From assembly GCA_964458705.1 (NCBI GenBank), contig CAYWKD010000012.1:1-64000 (forward strand): DNA of 64,000 nt, read 5' to 3'. Of the stretch, positions 9,081-18,506 are shown in pieces (position 1 is the first letter of the stretch; each line of letters starts with the position of its first letter). The DNA is from JAAUTG01 sp964458705 (GTDB lineage Bacteria; Bacteroidota; Bacteroidia; Chitinophagales; Saprospiraceae). The notes under the pieces are model-generated. The model saw only the letters and a program-made list of their open reading frames with translations, was not told where the DNA came from and ran no database searches. Position numbers and translations under genes: made by a program.

Positions 9081-10541
9081 TCATCCCTCAAATTCTTCTT
9101 TTAGAATTTGTTTATCATCAAAAGGGTGCTTCACGCCCTTGATTTCTTGATATTTTTCATGTCCTTTCCCAGCAACTAGGATAACATCATTAGCTTGAGC
9201 TAATCGGCAAGCCGTTTTGATAGCCTGCCTTCGGTCTGTGATGCACAATACTTTTTTAGTCGCCTCTGTTGGCACTCCTGCCTCCATCTCTTTAATGATT
9301 TGTTCAGGCAGCTCGCTTCTAGGATTGTCTGAAGTCAAAATGACTAGATCACTCCATTTACAGGCAATTTTTGCCATTGCTGGTCGCTTCGCTTTATCTC
9401 GATTACCACCACAACCCACGACTGTAACGATTCTTCCATCTTGCTTTAGATCATTGATGGTTGTCAGTACTTTTTCTAGTGCATCAGGTGTATGGGCATA
9501 GTCAACAATACTGGTGATCTTGCTTTGCTTATGGTACAGATAATCGAACCGTCCTTCGGCGGCTTTCAATCCACTTAGTACGGTCAGCACTTCGGTTTTA
9601 TCTTGCCCTAATAATCTTGCCACTGCATAGGCAGTTAAAAGATTGTAAGCATTGAATTCCCCAATCAGTCGCCCGTGAAACGCCATTTCATCTAAATTTA
9701 AGTGCAAACCCACTAAGCTGTTTTCAATAATTTTAGCTTTGAAATCAACCAATCGCTTCAAGCCATAACGATACTTTTTTGCATCGGTATTTTGCAACAT
9801 CACTTCGCCTCGCTTATCATCTACATTGACAAGTGCAAAACTTGCTTTTGGCAAGTCATCAAACAATTGCTTTTTTGCTTCAATGTAAGCTTGAAAAGTT
9901 TGGTGATAGTCCAAATGATCGTGTGAAATATTCGTAAACACAGCCCCAGCAAAATGCAATCCCGCCACTCTACGCTGATGAATGGCATGAGAGCTTACTT
10001 CCATGAAGGCAAAATCACAGCCCCGCTCTACCATTTCTGCCAACATAGCATTTAGCGCAATGGCATCGGGCGTGGTATGCGTTGAAGGAATTACTGCTCC
10101 AGCAATCACGTTTTGAATGGTCGAAAGCAAACCTACTTTGTAGCCTAATGCTGCAAACAAGTCATACATCAGCGTTGTAGTAGTCGTTTTTCCATTCGTA
10201 CCAGTTACACCTACTAGTTTCAACTTTTTAGATGGCTGATCGTAAAAGTTAGCAGCCAATGCGCCTAGTATTTCTGCACTGTCCTTAACTTTCAAAAAAG
10301 TGATATTTTTTGGCAACAGCTCAGGCAGCTCTTCTGCTACAATGACTACTGCTCCTTTAGCAATAGCATTTTCGATGAACTGATGTCCATCCGCCTGCGT
10401 TCCTTTTACTGCTACAAAAACATCTTGATGCTCGACTTTTCGAGAATCGAATTGTATTTTATTGATTGAGCGATTTAGATCGCCGATTGTTTCTTCTAAT
10501 TTGATGTTTTCAAGTATGTTAGCTAAGTGCTTGATGTTGAT
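9081..10541 (-). CDS. murE: UDP-MurNAc-tripeptide synthetase MurE, non-canonical start
   Basis: ATP-dependent ligase adding the third stem-peptide residue. The ATP site is VTGTNGKTTTT (about residues 112-122). DNPRSE is the motif of meso-diaminopimelate-adding MurE, so the wall is predicted to be DAP type. Homology clearly continues upstream of the first TTG (10316): in-frame residues KIQFDSRKV, VFVAVKGTQADGHQFI and IAKGAVVIVAE are the normal MurE N-terminal domain. Between that region and the in-frame stop at 10548-10550 there is no ATG, GTG or TTG. The best-placed initiator is ATC at 10539-10541, giving 486 aa. An A/T palindrome (10566-10586) sits in the 51-bp gap after ftsI. Confidence 0.93.
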   Translation of the reverse strand: MNIKHLANILENIKLEETIGDLNRSINKIQFDSRKVEHQDVFVAVKGTQADGHQFIENAIAKGAVVIVAEELPELLPKNITFLKVKDSAEILGALAANFYDQPSKKLKLVGVTGTNGKTTTTTLMYDLFAALGYKVGLLSTIQNVIAGAVIPSTHTTPDAIALNAMLAEMVERGCDFAFMEVSSHAIHQRRVAGLHFAGAVFTNISHDHLDYHQTFQAYIEAKKQLFDDLPKASFALVNVDDKRGEVMLQNTDAKKYRYGLKRLVDFKAKIIENSLVGLHLNLDEMAFHGRLIGEFNAYNLLTAYAVARLLGQDKTEVLTVLSGLKAAEGRFDYLYHKQSKITSIVDYAHTPDALEKVLTTINDLKQDGRIVTVVGCGGNRDKAKRPAMAKIACKWSDLVILTSDNPRSELPEQIIKEMEAGVPTEATKKVLCITDRRQAIKTACRLAQANDVILVAGKGHEKYQEIKGVKHPFDDKQILKEEFEG

Positions 10542-10592
10542 CGTTGTTTATTTTTAACTAGATTCCCGAAGTTTTGAAAACTTTGGAAATCA

Positions 10593-12752
10593 TTACCTCA
10601 AAATCAATTTGATACTTTTATAATTTCCTAACCTCGTACCTGGCTTGATAGATTGCTGTGCTACTTTACCAACACCACTTACTTCTACTTTCAGACCTTT
10701 ATTCTCAAGTGCATACACTGCATCTCTCAACCCTAAACCTACCACGTTTGGCACTTGGCTCTTAGGCATTCTTCTAGTCAATATTTTTACTGAATCACTA
10801 CTTGTTGCTTGCAACACTGCCCAGTCGGAGCCAGCCTGTCCATAACTTGGCAATTCAAAATACTCGACTAAGTACGCCATGTCATTTTTCTCTCCAATAT
10901 TCAATTTTGGCAAAGTTGCCACTTGCTGATTCACCGCAGATGACTCGTTGATTGGTGCGTGTAGATCAATTTTTGATGCAAACGTTTTATCTGCAATTTC
11001 TCTAAATACTGGTCCTGCCACATCTCCACCATAGAAGCCATTCTCTCTTGGACGATTAATAGCAACAATGCAAGAGTAAAGCGGATTTTCTGCTGGAAAA
11101 TAGCCCACAAAGGAGGCTTGATAACCACCAATACTCGTTCGATTTTTTAGCCTTTGATATTTGATTTGAGCCGTTCCTGTCTTTCCAGCAAATCGGTAAT
11201 TTTCCGTGTAGAGCTTTTTCGCTGTTCCTCTTTCTACCACTCCCTCTAGTAAGCTCTGTGCTTTTTGAATGGTCGGTTGGGAGGCAATTGATTGATCTAT
11301 TATAGTTGGTTTGAATACTTCTTTGGTCTCGCCTAGATGCTGAATTTCACTTACCACGTAAGGCTTCATCAATGTTCCATTATTGGCAACTGCATTGTAG
11401 AAAGTTAGCAACTGTAGAGGCGTCAACATTACTTCATAACCGAAGGACATCCATGGAATGGTGAGACCGCTCCATTCTTGCTCGCTATCGTATGCTTCTT
11501 TTATATATGGCTTTGCTTCCCCCTCAATTTTCACACCTGTCGGCAAATGCAGCTTAAATTGCTTCAATCTATCAATGAACTTTCCAGCTTCTCTTATGGG
11601 TTTACCATTTGCATCTTCGAGCTGATTGTAATGCTCATGTACCATAGTTGCCATACCTACATTGGAAGAAATCTCAAACGCTTTTCTTACAGTTGCTTTT
11701 TGCAAGCCGTGTGCATAAGAATCAACTACTTCATTCTCATATATTTGCGTTCTGCCACCATACAAAGAAATAGAATCCTCAAGGTTTACTTTTCTATCCT
11801 CTAACAAAGCCATGATAGTCGCCAGCTTAAAAGTAGAACCGGGTTCTATGGCTTGACCAATAGCGTAATTGAAGGTTTCCCACCAGCCTTCCTCCGTTTT
11901 ACCTAAGTTAGCAATAGACCTAATCTTGCCAGTTTTTACTTCCATTACCACAGCAGTTCCCCAGTCTGCATTATGGTAGTTCAAAGCGCGTAACAAAGCT
12001 TTTTCTGTAATATCCTGCAACTCTGTATCTATTGTAGTAATTATATCGTCTCCTCGTTTGGGTTCGATTGTTTCGTAATCACTTACGGGTATCCAAAGGT
12101 CTTTTTCGCCATCTACCAACATCATTAGTCGCTGCCCTTGTTCGCCGCTCAGTATAGGGTCAAAAAAGCCTTCTAAACCTACTGGGTTTGCGGTTTCTCT
12201 TACATATCCAATGGTTCTTCTTGCCAATAAACCAAATGGTCGTTCTCTTCTATATTTTGGCTCTACAATGAATCCGCCTTTAAATTGTCCTTCCCGAAAA
12301 AGTGGAAAACGACTCATCATTTCTCTTTCTGCATAAGAAGCACTTTCCTTTATTCGGATGTATTGAGCGTTATTGTTTTTCGCTTGCACCAAGAAGTCTC
12401 GATAGCCACCTGGTGTAAAAGTTGGATCAACATAAGTTGCTAGCATGTAAGCCAATGAATCCAGTTGTGTTTCGAGCATTCCCGCTTCGATTCCTCTTGA
12501 ATTAGGATCAAAGGCAATATCAAATACAGGTATTGAAGTAGCTAGCAACTGCCCATCTTCTGTCAGAATATTGCCTCTTTCGGCTTCTACTGGTCGCTGT
12601 TTGATAAATTGGTTCCCACGATTTCTCCATTTCTCTCCTTCAAATACGCTTATGCGGACGGCAGTACTAAAAATGAAGACCGCTGCTGCTACTATTAGGA
12701 ACAGCACGATATAAACTCGGATGAGTACCTCATTTTTTATTGTTGTTGCCAT
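10593..12752 (-). CDS. ftsI: Septal penicillin-binding protein (FtsI/PBP3 type) with PASTA domain
   Basis: Class B transpeptidase that cross-links septal peptidoglycan with FtsW. One N-terminal membrane helix (about 12-32) is followed by the dimerisation domain and the transpeptidase domain. The catalytic motifs are STFK (Ser near 306), SSN (near 361) and KTGT (GKTGTAQIKY, near 530). The last ~65 residues (VPNVVGLGLRDAVYALENKG ... KPGTRLGNYKSIKLILR) are a single PASTA domain, as common in Bacteroidota FtsI. Length 719 aa, ATG start one base after the ftsL stop, so tightly coupled. Confidence 0.96.
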   Translation of the reverse strand: MATTIKNEVLIRVYIVLFLIVAAAVFIFSTAVRISVFEGEKWRNRGNQFIKQRPVEAERGNILTEDGQLLATSIPVFDIAFDPNSRGIEAGMLETQLDSLAYMLATYVDPTFTPGGYRDFLVQAKNNNAQYIRIKESASYAEREMMSRFPLFREGQFKGGFIVEPKYRRERPFGLLARRTIGYVRETANPVGLEGFFDPILSGEQGQRLMMLVDGEKDLWIPVSDYETIEPKRGDDIITTIDTELQDITEKALLRALNYHNADWGTAVVMEVKTGKIRSIANLGKTEEGWWETFNYAIGQAIEPGSTFKLATIMALLEDRKVNLEDSISLYGGRTQIYENEVVDSYAHGLQKATVRKAFEISSNVGMATMVHEHYNQLEDANGKPIREAGKFIDRLKQFKLHLPTGVKIEGEAKPYIKEAYDSEQEWSGLTIPWMSFGYEVMLTPLQLLTFYNAVANNGTLMKPYVVSEIQHLGETKEVFKPTIIDQSIASQPTIQKAQSLLEGVVERGTAKKLYTENYRFAGKTGTAQIKYQRLKNRTSIGGYQASFVGYFPAENPLYSCIVAINRPRENGFYGGDVAGPVFREIADKTFASKIDLHAPINESSAVNQQVATLPKLNIGEKNDMAYLVEYFELPSYGQAGSDWAVLQATSSDSVKILTRRMPKSQVPNVVGLGLRDAVYALENKGLKVEVSGVGKVAQQSIKPGTRLGNYKSIKLILR

Positions 12753-12753
12753 A

Positions 12754-13089
12754 TTATTCCTTGTCCTGTTTCACAATTATCTTCTTTGGTGCTTGATTAC
12801 TCGGTTTAATGCCCAAATGCTCTACCGCTGCTGCGATTTCGGCTTTTTTACTTTTGTGCATTACCTCAGCATTCAAAGCGTTATGTATTCTACGTTTCTC
12901 TTTCAATTCTTCTTGAAGGATTTTGATGTCCCGCACTGTGCTTTGAGCATAGTGTGCGTTAGCGATATAGATCATTGCCACCAAGCCCAAAAACAACACA
13001 AACACCAAGTTCTTTAGTATCCAAGCAGCACTTTTGCTGCTTACAGCAGTCATCTCAGCCCAAGTTTGCGTACGTTTTCTTCTAGCCAT
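12754..13089 (-). CDS. ftsL: FtsL-like division protein
   Basis: A 111-aa bitopic protein: a basic N-terminus, one membrane helix (about 30-45, FVLFLGLVAMIYIANAHYA), then a coiled-coil-like stretch (VRDIKILQEELKEKRRIHNALNAEVMHKSKKAEI). This architecture and its place between rsmH and ftsI fit the Bacteroidota FtsL-like protein that forms the FtsQLB-type subcomplex. Sequence conservation in this family is poor, so the call rests on topology and position. It starts 71 bp after rsmH and abuts ftsI. Confidence 0.85.
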   Translation of the reverse strand: MARRKRTQTWAEMTAVSSKSAAWILKNLVFVLFLGLVAMIYIANAHYAQSTVRDIKILQEELKEKRRIHNALNAEVMHKSKKAEIAAAVEHLGIKPSNQAPKKIIVKQDKE

Positions 13090-13160
13090 ACTATTTCATG
13101 TTTGTTGATTTAGAATTAATAAGCACACTTAATAAATGTAGCCTCCAAATCAACCGTTTT

Positions 13161-14090
13161 CTAATCATCAAAAGTCTCTTCAAAAGCTAGCCGCTCTCCT
13201 ACTCTCATTTTTGCACTTCTAGCTCTTGGATTCTGTTCAATTTCTTTTTCACTTGGCACAATAGCTTTTTTAGTAATGATTTTGTACGGGCGAAAAATAT
13301 TGCCGTAGTAATCTTTTTGCTGCTGTCCTTCTATATTACCAGTTTTCAAAAATTGCTTCACCACCCTATCTTCTATAGAATGATACGCAATTATTACTAC
13401 TCTTCCGCCTACTCTAAGTAAGGCAGTTGCATCTTTCAAAAAATCTTCTAAGGCACTCATCTCATCATTGACTTCTATGCGAAGTGCCTGAAATACTTGA
13501 GAAAGATACCTGAGGCGATGTCCTTTTATTAAAGGTTCTACCACCGAAAGAAAATCGCTCATAGTGATGAATGCAGCCACTTGCCGAGCTTCTACAATTG
13601 CTTTTGCCAGTGTTTTGGCGTTTCTTACTTCACCATAATTACTGAATAGCTGCTGTAAATAGCTTTCGTCGTAAGTATTTAGCACCTTGGCGGCAGTCAA
13701 TTCCTCCTCTTGATTCATTCGCATATCCAAATTGCTTTGAAAACGATAAGAAAATCCTCTTTGGGCTTCATCAAACTGATGAGATGAGACCCCTAAATCT
13801 GCCAAAATGCCGTCTAGCTTTTTTACACCATGCAATCGCATGAAACGTTTTAAGTACCTGAAATTACCTTGCACTAGCGCAAATCGTTCATCGTCTAACG
13901 CATTCTCCCAAGCATCTTGATCTTGATCGAAGCCAAACAATTTACCTTGTGCTCCAAGTTGTTCCAACATCAATCGGCTATGCCCTCCTCCTCCAAAGGT
14001 AGCATCTACATAAACGCCACTCGGCTCAATCTGCAAGGCTTCAATACTCTCTGCTGCTAGAACTGGTATATGGTAATTAGCTGATTTGAT
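13161..14090 (-). CDS. rsmH: 16S rRNA (cytosine1402-N4)-methyltransferase RsmH, non-canonical start
   Basis: SAM-dependent methyltransferase acting on C1402 of 16S rRNA (formerly mraW). VDATFGGGGHS is the SAM-binding motif; GILADLGVSSHQFDEAQRGFS, FQALRIEVNDE and VIIAYHSIEDRVVKQF are signature blocks. The reading frame upstream of the first TTG (14036) still encodes the conserved N-terminus (ANYHIPVLAAESIEA), so the true start lies further 5'. After in-frame stops at 14094-14099 the only candidates are GTT and ATC. ATC at 14088-14090 would give MKSANYHIPV if read as Met, a normal RsmH start. Length 309 aa on that reading. Confidence 0.93.
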   Translation of the reverse strand: MKSANYHIPVLAAESIEALQIEPSGVYVDATFGGGGHSRLMLEQLGAQGKLFGFDQDQDAWENALDDERFALVQGNFRYLKRFMRLHGVKKLDGILADLGVSSHQFDEAQRGFSYRFQSNLDMRMNQEEELTAAKVLNTYDESYLQQLFSNYGEVRNAKTLAKAIVEARQVAAFITMSDFLSVVEPLIKGHRLRYLSQVFQALRIEVNDEMSALEDFLKDATALLRVGGRVVIIAYHSIEDRVVKQFLKTGNIEGQQQKDYYGNIFRPYKIITKKAIVPSEKEIEQNPRARSAKMRVGERLAFEETFDD

Positions 14091-14144
14091 AACTTATTAG
14101 TTTTTTAGATTGATTAATTCATCTGCTTACCAATTGACCAGTTA

Positions 14145-14630
14145 TTAAACTGCTTTCTCCTTCAAAGAACTTAAGTCTGGAACAGTTGCTTTTCCTAGCA
14201 CCTCCTCCGCTAAATCTGAAAAATCGTCTGGCTCTTCTTCCAAAAATTCATCGTATTTGTCTTTCGCCCATATTTCAATGCGATCATTGTAAGCAGAAAG
14301 AATTACATCCTTTTCAATTTCTGCATACTCAAGCAGTCGTTTAGCGATCAGAATTCGATCTGCGCTATCCATTGCCACTTCATGCGCCCCTCTGTAAAAG
14401 TATCGGACAAAATTTCTATTCTTTTTATTGTAAAGATTCAAATTGTTGACTTCTTCCGAAATTCGTTCCCAAGCATCTTTTGGATACAGCATCAAACACT
14501 GCTCGAATCCTCTGTTAATCACAAAACTATGCATCTCTTCTTCTCCAAGTTGACCTATTAGTCCACTCGGCAGCCTCATACGCCCTTTAGCGTCCATTTT
14601 ACACTCATATTCTCCTAATAGCTGCTGCAT
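14145..14630 (-). CDS. mraZ: Transcriptional regulator MraZ
   Basis: AbrB-fold DNA-binding protein that represses the dcw operon it heads. Two MraZ repeats are visible: GEYECKMDAKGRMRLPSGL (residues 6-24) and AHEVAMDSADRILIAKRLLEYA (about 83-104), each with the Dx(K/A)GR(I/M) core, plus the conserved NRGFEQCLMLYP block. Length 161 aa, slightly long because of an acidic tail (EEEPDDFSDLAEEVLG). The direct repeats upstream of its promoter are the likely autoregulatory site. Confidence 0.96.
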   Translation of the reverse strand: MQQLLGEYECKMDAKGRMRLPSGLIGQLGEEEMHSFVINRGFEQCLMLYPKDAWERISEEVNNLNLYNKKNRNFVRYFYRGAHEVAMDSADRILIAKRLLEYAEIEKDVILSAYNDRIEIWAKDKYDEFLEEEPDDFSDLAEEVLGKATVPDLSSLKEKAV

Positions 14631-14659
14631 AATTTTCCCCTCTTGCTGTAAGGGTAGTT

Positions 14660-14702
14660 CAAAAATACATTATTTCTACACAAATTACCACTTTCTCCCA
14701 CA
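14660..14702 (-). promoter_or_regulatory. mraZ/dcw promoter with MraZ-box direct repeats
   Basis: On the minus strand a TATTTTTG box (14660-14667), matching the Bacteroidota -7 consensus TAnnTTTG, lies 30 bp upstream of the mraZ ATG. Just upstream (14676-14702) are three direct repeats, TGGGA, TGGTA and TGTAG, each separated by exactly 5 bases. That is the geometry known for MraZ operators (TGGGN repeats with 5-bp spacers). The repeats cover the expected -33 region, so binding should block transcription. Confidence 0.75.
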
Positions 14703-14837
14703 AAAAATTCAATTTTAACACAATTTTGTCAAATAAAGAAGATAAAAATTAACTTTTGAAACAAATAAATACAATATTCAAAACAAAAAAATAATAACAA
14801 AACTTTTAGTGTTTAAAATATTAGCATCTTAATGCTC

Positions 14838-14893
14838 AAAAGTGGAATATAGAATTACTGATGCAGATGATGTGTGGGAAAAAGTGGGAAAAT
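14838..14893 (+). promoter_or_regulatory. Second MraZ-box-like repeat cluster, opposite orientation
   Basis: On the plus strand GTGGGAAAAAGTGGGAAAAT (14874-14893) is two GTGGGAAAA units with a 10-bp period. A third, isolated AAAGTGGAA lies at 14839-14847. It resembles MraZ boxes but points away from mraZ and is about 240 bp upstream. The rest of the 401-bp gap 14631-15031 is AT-rich with no gene that I can see. Confidence 0.4.
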
Positions 14894-15031
14894 AAAAGCA
14901 ACCTTTGATAATACCTATCTATATACCATTCCAAAAAGAGTTTTTATTGTACTGAGTAGGAGGTCAAATTTTACAATTAGTTGCTAGTAAACTGACTTGA
15001 GGAAAATCATATTTAGGTCTGTCTCAAAAAT

Positions 15032-18013
15032 TCACCTATTTTTATAGATAATAAAGTAAGTAATGGGTATGAAGTACAAGCTACTAAAAGTGCCCATTAT
15101 CAAACCGCCTATAACAGCGTAGGCAAGCGGGCGTTGAAGTTCTGCACCAAGTCCAGAAGTGAAAAGAATAGGTAATAATGCTAAGATTGTAGTAATAGAA
15201 GTCATTATAATAGGCTTTAACCGTCTTAGCCCTGCACCATGAATGGATTCAATTAGACTGTGGTTTTTCATCAAGCGATTCATCATATCTACTTTAAGAA
15301 TCGCATCGTTGACAACAATGCCACTCATGACAATCATGCCAATAATGGAGACAATATTGATGCTTTGTCCAAACCATAGCAGCACAAATAAAGCCCCTAC
15401 TATGCCAACTGGAACGGTCAAAATGACAATCAATGGCTGAACTAGAGATTCAAACTGTGCTGCTAAAATCAAGTAAAGCAGCAAAATGGAAACCAATAAA
15501 ATAATGCTCAATTCTCTCACTATTTTTTGATCTTCAAAGGCTTGTCCCGAAAAAAAGGCCGTTAGGTTAGTTTCTGATCTTAAAAACTGCTTTGCTTTTT
15601 CAGTCAAGGCTTCAGAATAAGTTGGTAAATCTAAATCTATAGCAACACCACTTTTTGTAGCGAATATTGTTTTATAATCCTGCGATCTGTCAAATTGGAC
15701 AAAATGAGAAAGTGGTAATAATTCACCTTTACTGTTTTCTATTTGAGCGTTTTCAATTCGACTATATAATGTGCTTTTTTCTCCACCTATAATAACAGGA
15801 ATATATCTACTAGAAGTTCTTAATACGCCAATATCATAATCATTAAATAAAGAGCGCAGTTTTTGATATAATACCTCGTAAGAAACTTCATAATAGAGTG
15901 CTTTATCTGTTTGAATACTAACTTCGTACTGTTCTTTTAGCGGGGGGGTATTGACAAAAAGTTGTTGCTCATTGAAGTAGTCCAATACTGGTTTTATTTC
16001 AGCAGGACTTGGTAATTCATTGCTACCTACTTTTTGTAAGTGCATGACTAAAGGCGCACGATTAGAGCCAAAAACTTCGTCAAATACGTTCTTGAGCGGA
16101 GCTAGGGATAAAGTAGCAGATGGAAAACGACGTACAAAGTATTTTTGAATGACCTCCTCCAAACGATCCGCTCCTTCTTCAAAAAAAAGCAATATCGTTG
16201 CTTGATTGATGCTTTGCTGATCTTGCTCTAATAAAAACTGCTGCTCTCCTATCAAGCTATTAGAAAATTGAATATTCAAGCTATCATTTTGTAGAATGAA
16301 TGCTATTCTATTTTGATTTTCCTCTAGCGTAATGGGTTCATTCCAATCAATAGATAAGGCGATCGCAGTGCGCGAAAGTTCGGGAAAAGTCTCTTGTTTA
16401 AGTTGCCGAAAAGGTAGTATTATAGTTGCTATTAATGCAATAAAAAAAAGCAAAAATAGCCACTTAAAGTGCAGAACAGTATCTACAGACCGAGTGTAAA
16501 AGCTGGTCTTTATATTCTGTTTTTTTGGGCTATCTACCTTTGAAGCAGTTCCCAACAAATTAAGTAAAGTAGGTAATAATACATAAGCCACTAATAATGA
16601 AGCTCCCAGTGCGGTAGTAATAGAAATAGCTTGATCATAAAATAATGTGCCAGCAATACCACTCAAAAAAATGAGCGGTAGGAACACAGAACAAGTAGTC
16701 AGCGCAGAACTAATAAGTGGACGTATGACTTCATTTGCTCCTTTTGTGCAAGCCTCCAACCAATGAAAACCCATGCTGCGATATTGCTGAATGTTCTCGA
16801 TAACTATAATGGAATTATCGATCATTAAACCCACGCCGAGTACAAGTCCAGAAAGCGATATAATATTAATAGAAAGATCGAATAAATAAAAGCCTAGCAA
16901 AGCTAATAATAAGGAAATTGGTATAGCTAAAGCAATCAATAAAGGGGCTTTCCAACTTCTAAAAAACACAAACATAATTAGCACTGCGAATAAAGCTCCA
17001 TAAAGCAAACTCGTCCGCAGATTATCAATAGAAACTTCCAATAATTCTGATTGGTCATTAGAAAGATGGAAATCTATATTAGGATAATCTTTTTCAAAGG
17101 CTTGAAACAAAACTTGAAATTCCTTTTTTAAGGCAAAAAGTTGAGCATCTGCTTGTTTTCTGACAGAAAGCAGGATTGCTTCCTTATCGTTAAAGAGATA
17201 TAGCCCCCTTCGAGTTTGCGCCTCTAGCTGCACTTTTGCAACATCTTTCAATTGCAATACTTGCCCTTCATGGCGAAAGAAAATAGCAGCTATATCTTCT
17301 TTCGTTTTTATCGCCGAACGAAATCGAATATTATATTGATACTGCCCATCCTGCACCAATACACTGCCTAAATTCAGGTTATTTTGCTTGAGAATTTCCT
17401 CCAAATCGCCTTCTGTCAAGCCAAGACTTTGCAGTTTTGTTATATTAGGAGAGAGCGTGATCTGTGGCTCAGCATAACCACTTACATCCACGAATGCCAC
17501 CTGAGGAAGCTGCTCTATTCGGCGTTTCAGGACGGTCTGTGCAAAAGCGGCAAGCTCCAAGCTATTTTTATTTTCTGTCTTAGGTACAACACTCAAGTAG
17601 AAAACAGGAATATCCGTTATGCTTGCTTTCAACACTCTTGGACGTTCCATATCTCTTGGCAGCAGGTTCGCTATCTGATCAATTTTTTCATTGACTTCGA
17701 TGAACGCCAAGTTCGTATTAGTGCCAAATTCAAATTCTAGCACAATATTCGCCTGCCCATCTCTTGTTTGACTTTGAATGTCTTTTAACTGATTGACTTG
17801 TAGCAATTGGTTTCTAATAGGCTGAACAATCGTTTTATCCAACTCAGGTGCAGCAACCCCAGTGTAAGTGAGTTGTACTGAGATTTGAGGAATACTGGTT
17901 GTCGGTAAAAGTGAGATCGGGATATTGCTAATGCCAATGACGCCCAAGACTAGAAGCCCTACCACAATGGTAAGAATGGCGACAGGACGTTGGATGAGGA
18001 AGGCTAGCGACAT
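15032..18013 (-). CDS. RND efflux transporter permease (HAE1/AcrB-like)
   Basis: Inner-membrane proton-driven efflux pump, 993 aa. It has the usual layout: TM1 near residues 10-30, a large periplasmic porter loop, a TM2-TM6 bundle (about 330-500), a second loop and TM7-TM12. The TM4 motif reads GLMIDNSIIVIENI, with Asp-Asn where AcrB has two Asp; the adjacent SSALTTCSVFLPLIFLSGIAG is typical. Its likely partners are the adaptor at 28277-29359 and the divergent permease at 29464-32565; the intervening island separates it from them. Substrate unknown. ATG start at 18013. Confidence 0.9.
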   Translation of the reverse strand: MSLAFLIQRPVAILTIVVGLLVLGVIGISNIPISLLPTTSIPQISVQLTYTGVAAPELDKTIVQPIRNQLLQVNQLKDIQSQTRDGQANIVLEFEFGTNTNLAFIEVNEKIDQIANLLPRDMERPRVLKASITDIPVFYLSVVPKTENKNSLELAAFAQTVLKRRIEQLPQVAFVDVSGYAEPQITLSPNITKLQSLGLTEGDLEEILKQNNLNLGSVLVQDGQYQYNIRFRSAIKTKEDIAAIFFRHEGQVLQLKDVAKVQLEAQTRRGLYLFNDKEAILLSVRKQADAQLFALKKEFQVLFQAFEKDYPNIDFHLSNDQSELLEVSIDNLRTSLLYGALFAVLIMFVFFRSWKAPLLIALAIPISLLLALLGFYLFDLSINIISLSGLVLGVGLMIDNSIIVIENIQQYRSMGFHWLEACTKGANEVIRPLISSALTTCSVFLPLIFLSGIAGTLFYDQAISITTALGASLLVAYVLLPTLLNLLGTASKVDSPKKQNIKTSFYTRSVDTVLHFKWLFLLFFIALIATIILPFRQLKQETFPELSRTAIALSIDWNEPITLEENQNRIAFILQNDSLNIQFSNSLIGEQQFLLEQDQQSINQATILLFFEEGADRLEEVIQKYFVRRFPSATLSLAPLKNVFDEVFGSNRAPLVMHLQKVGSNELPSPAEIKPVLDYFNEQQLFVNTPPLKEQYEVSIQTDKALYYEVSYEVLYQKLRSLFNDYDIGVLRTSSRYIPVIIGGEKSTLYSRIENAQIENSKGELLPLSHFVQFDRSQDYKTIFATKSGVAIDLDLPTYSEALTEKAKQFLRSETNLTAFFSGQAFEDQKIVRELSIILLVSILLLYLILAAQFESLVQPLIVILTVPVGIVGALFVLLWFGQSINIVSIIGMIVMSGIVVNDAILKVDMMNRLMKNHSLIESIHGAGLRRLKPIIMTSITTILALLPILFTSGLGAELQRPLAYAVIGGLIMGTFSSLYFIPITYFIIYKNR

Positions 18014-18161
18014 AAAAAGTGATATAATTTATCCTACCCTGTAAATATAAAGTATATTGGCGGTGTATCAAAGGCACTGGGATTAGTTTTAATTATTTTG
18101 ACATTGAATGGTCTATAGAATCCTTCAGCCTTTGTACACCACTGCTACAAAAAAATCCTTG

Positions 18162-18383
18162 TCATCTTATAGGACCATCGCACGGTACACTAATGACGCA
18201 TACACACTCATGCCCTCCACCGCCTGAGCAGTCACAAAAACGTTGTCCGTTGATCTCTAAGTATTCCCCACCTAACCACTTGGTGCAGCCCTTAGATTGA
18301 GCATTAGATTTAACTGGAAAAGCGTTCATTATGATAATTAATGATAAAATTAAGAATGACAACAGAATACCTTCAAATTTCAT
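18162..18383 (-). CDS. Small secreted Cys-rich peptide
   Basis: The open frame runs from 18455, but the second Met (18383) starts a clean Sec signal peptide (MKFEGILLSFLILSLIIIMNAFPVKSNA), so I use it: 73 aa, mature part about 45 aa. The mature part has six Cys spaced C-x16-C-x-C-x7-C-x-C-x5-C. The peptide at 21209-21430 has the same frame with x5 in the third gap, so the two are homologous. No characterised family is recognised. It lies downstream of the lipoprotein gene 18507-19700 with a 123-bp gap, and the region 18403-18439 is a faint match to the leader sequence of the other peptide genes. Confidence 0.65.
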   Translation of the reverse strand: MKFEGILLSFLILSLIIIMNAFPVKSNAQSKGCTKWLGGEYLEINGQRFCDCSGGGGHECVCVISVPCDGPIR

Positions 18384-18506
18384 GATATAGAATTTAAAAT
18401 TACCTCTACTTCTTTTTAAGGAGTTCCGAGTTAGCCTCCTGTTTATTAACGACATATCCGTATTTCACTAAAAATGGGAGTTATCTCACACAACAAATAT
18501 TTTGTT

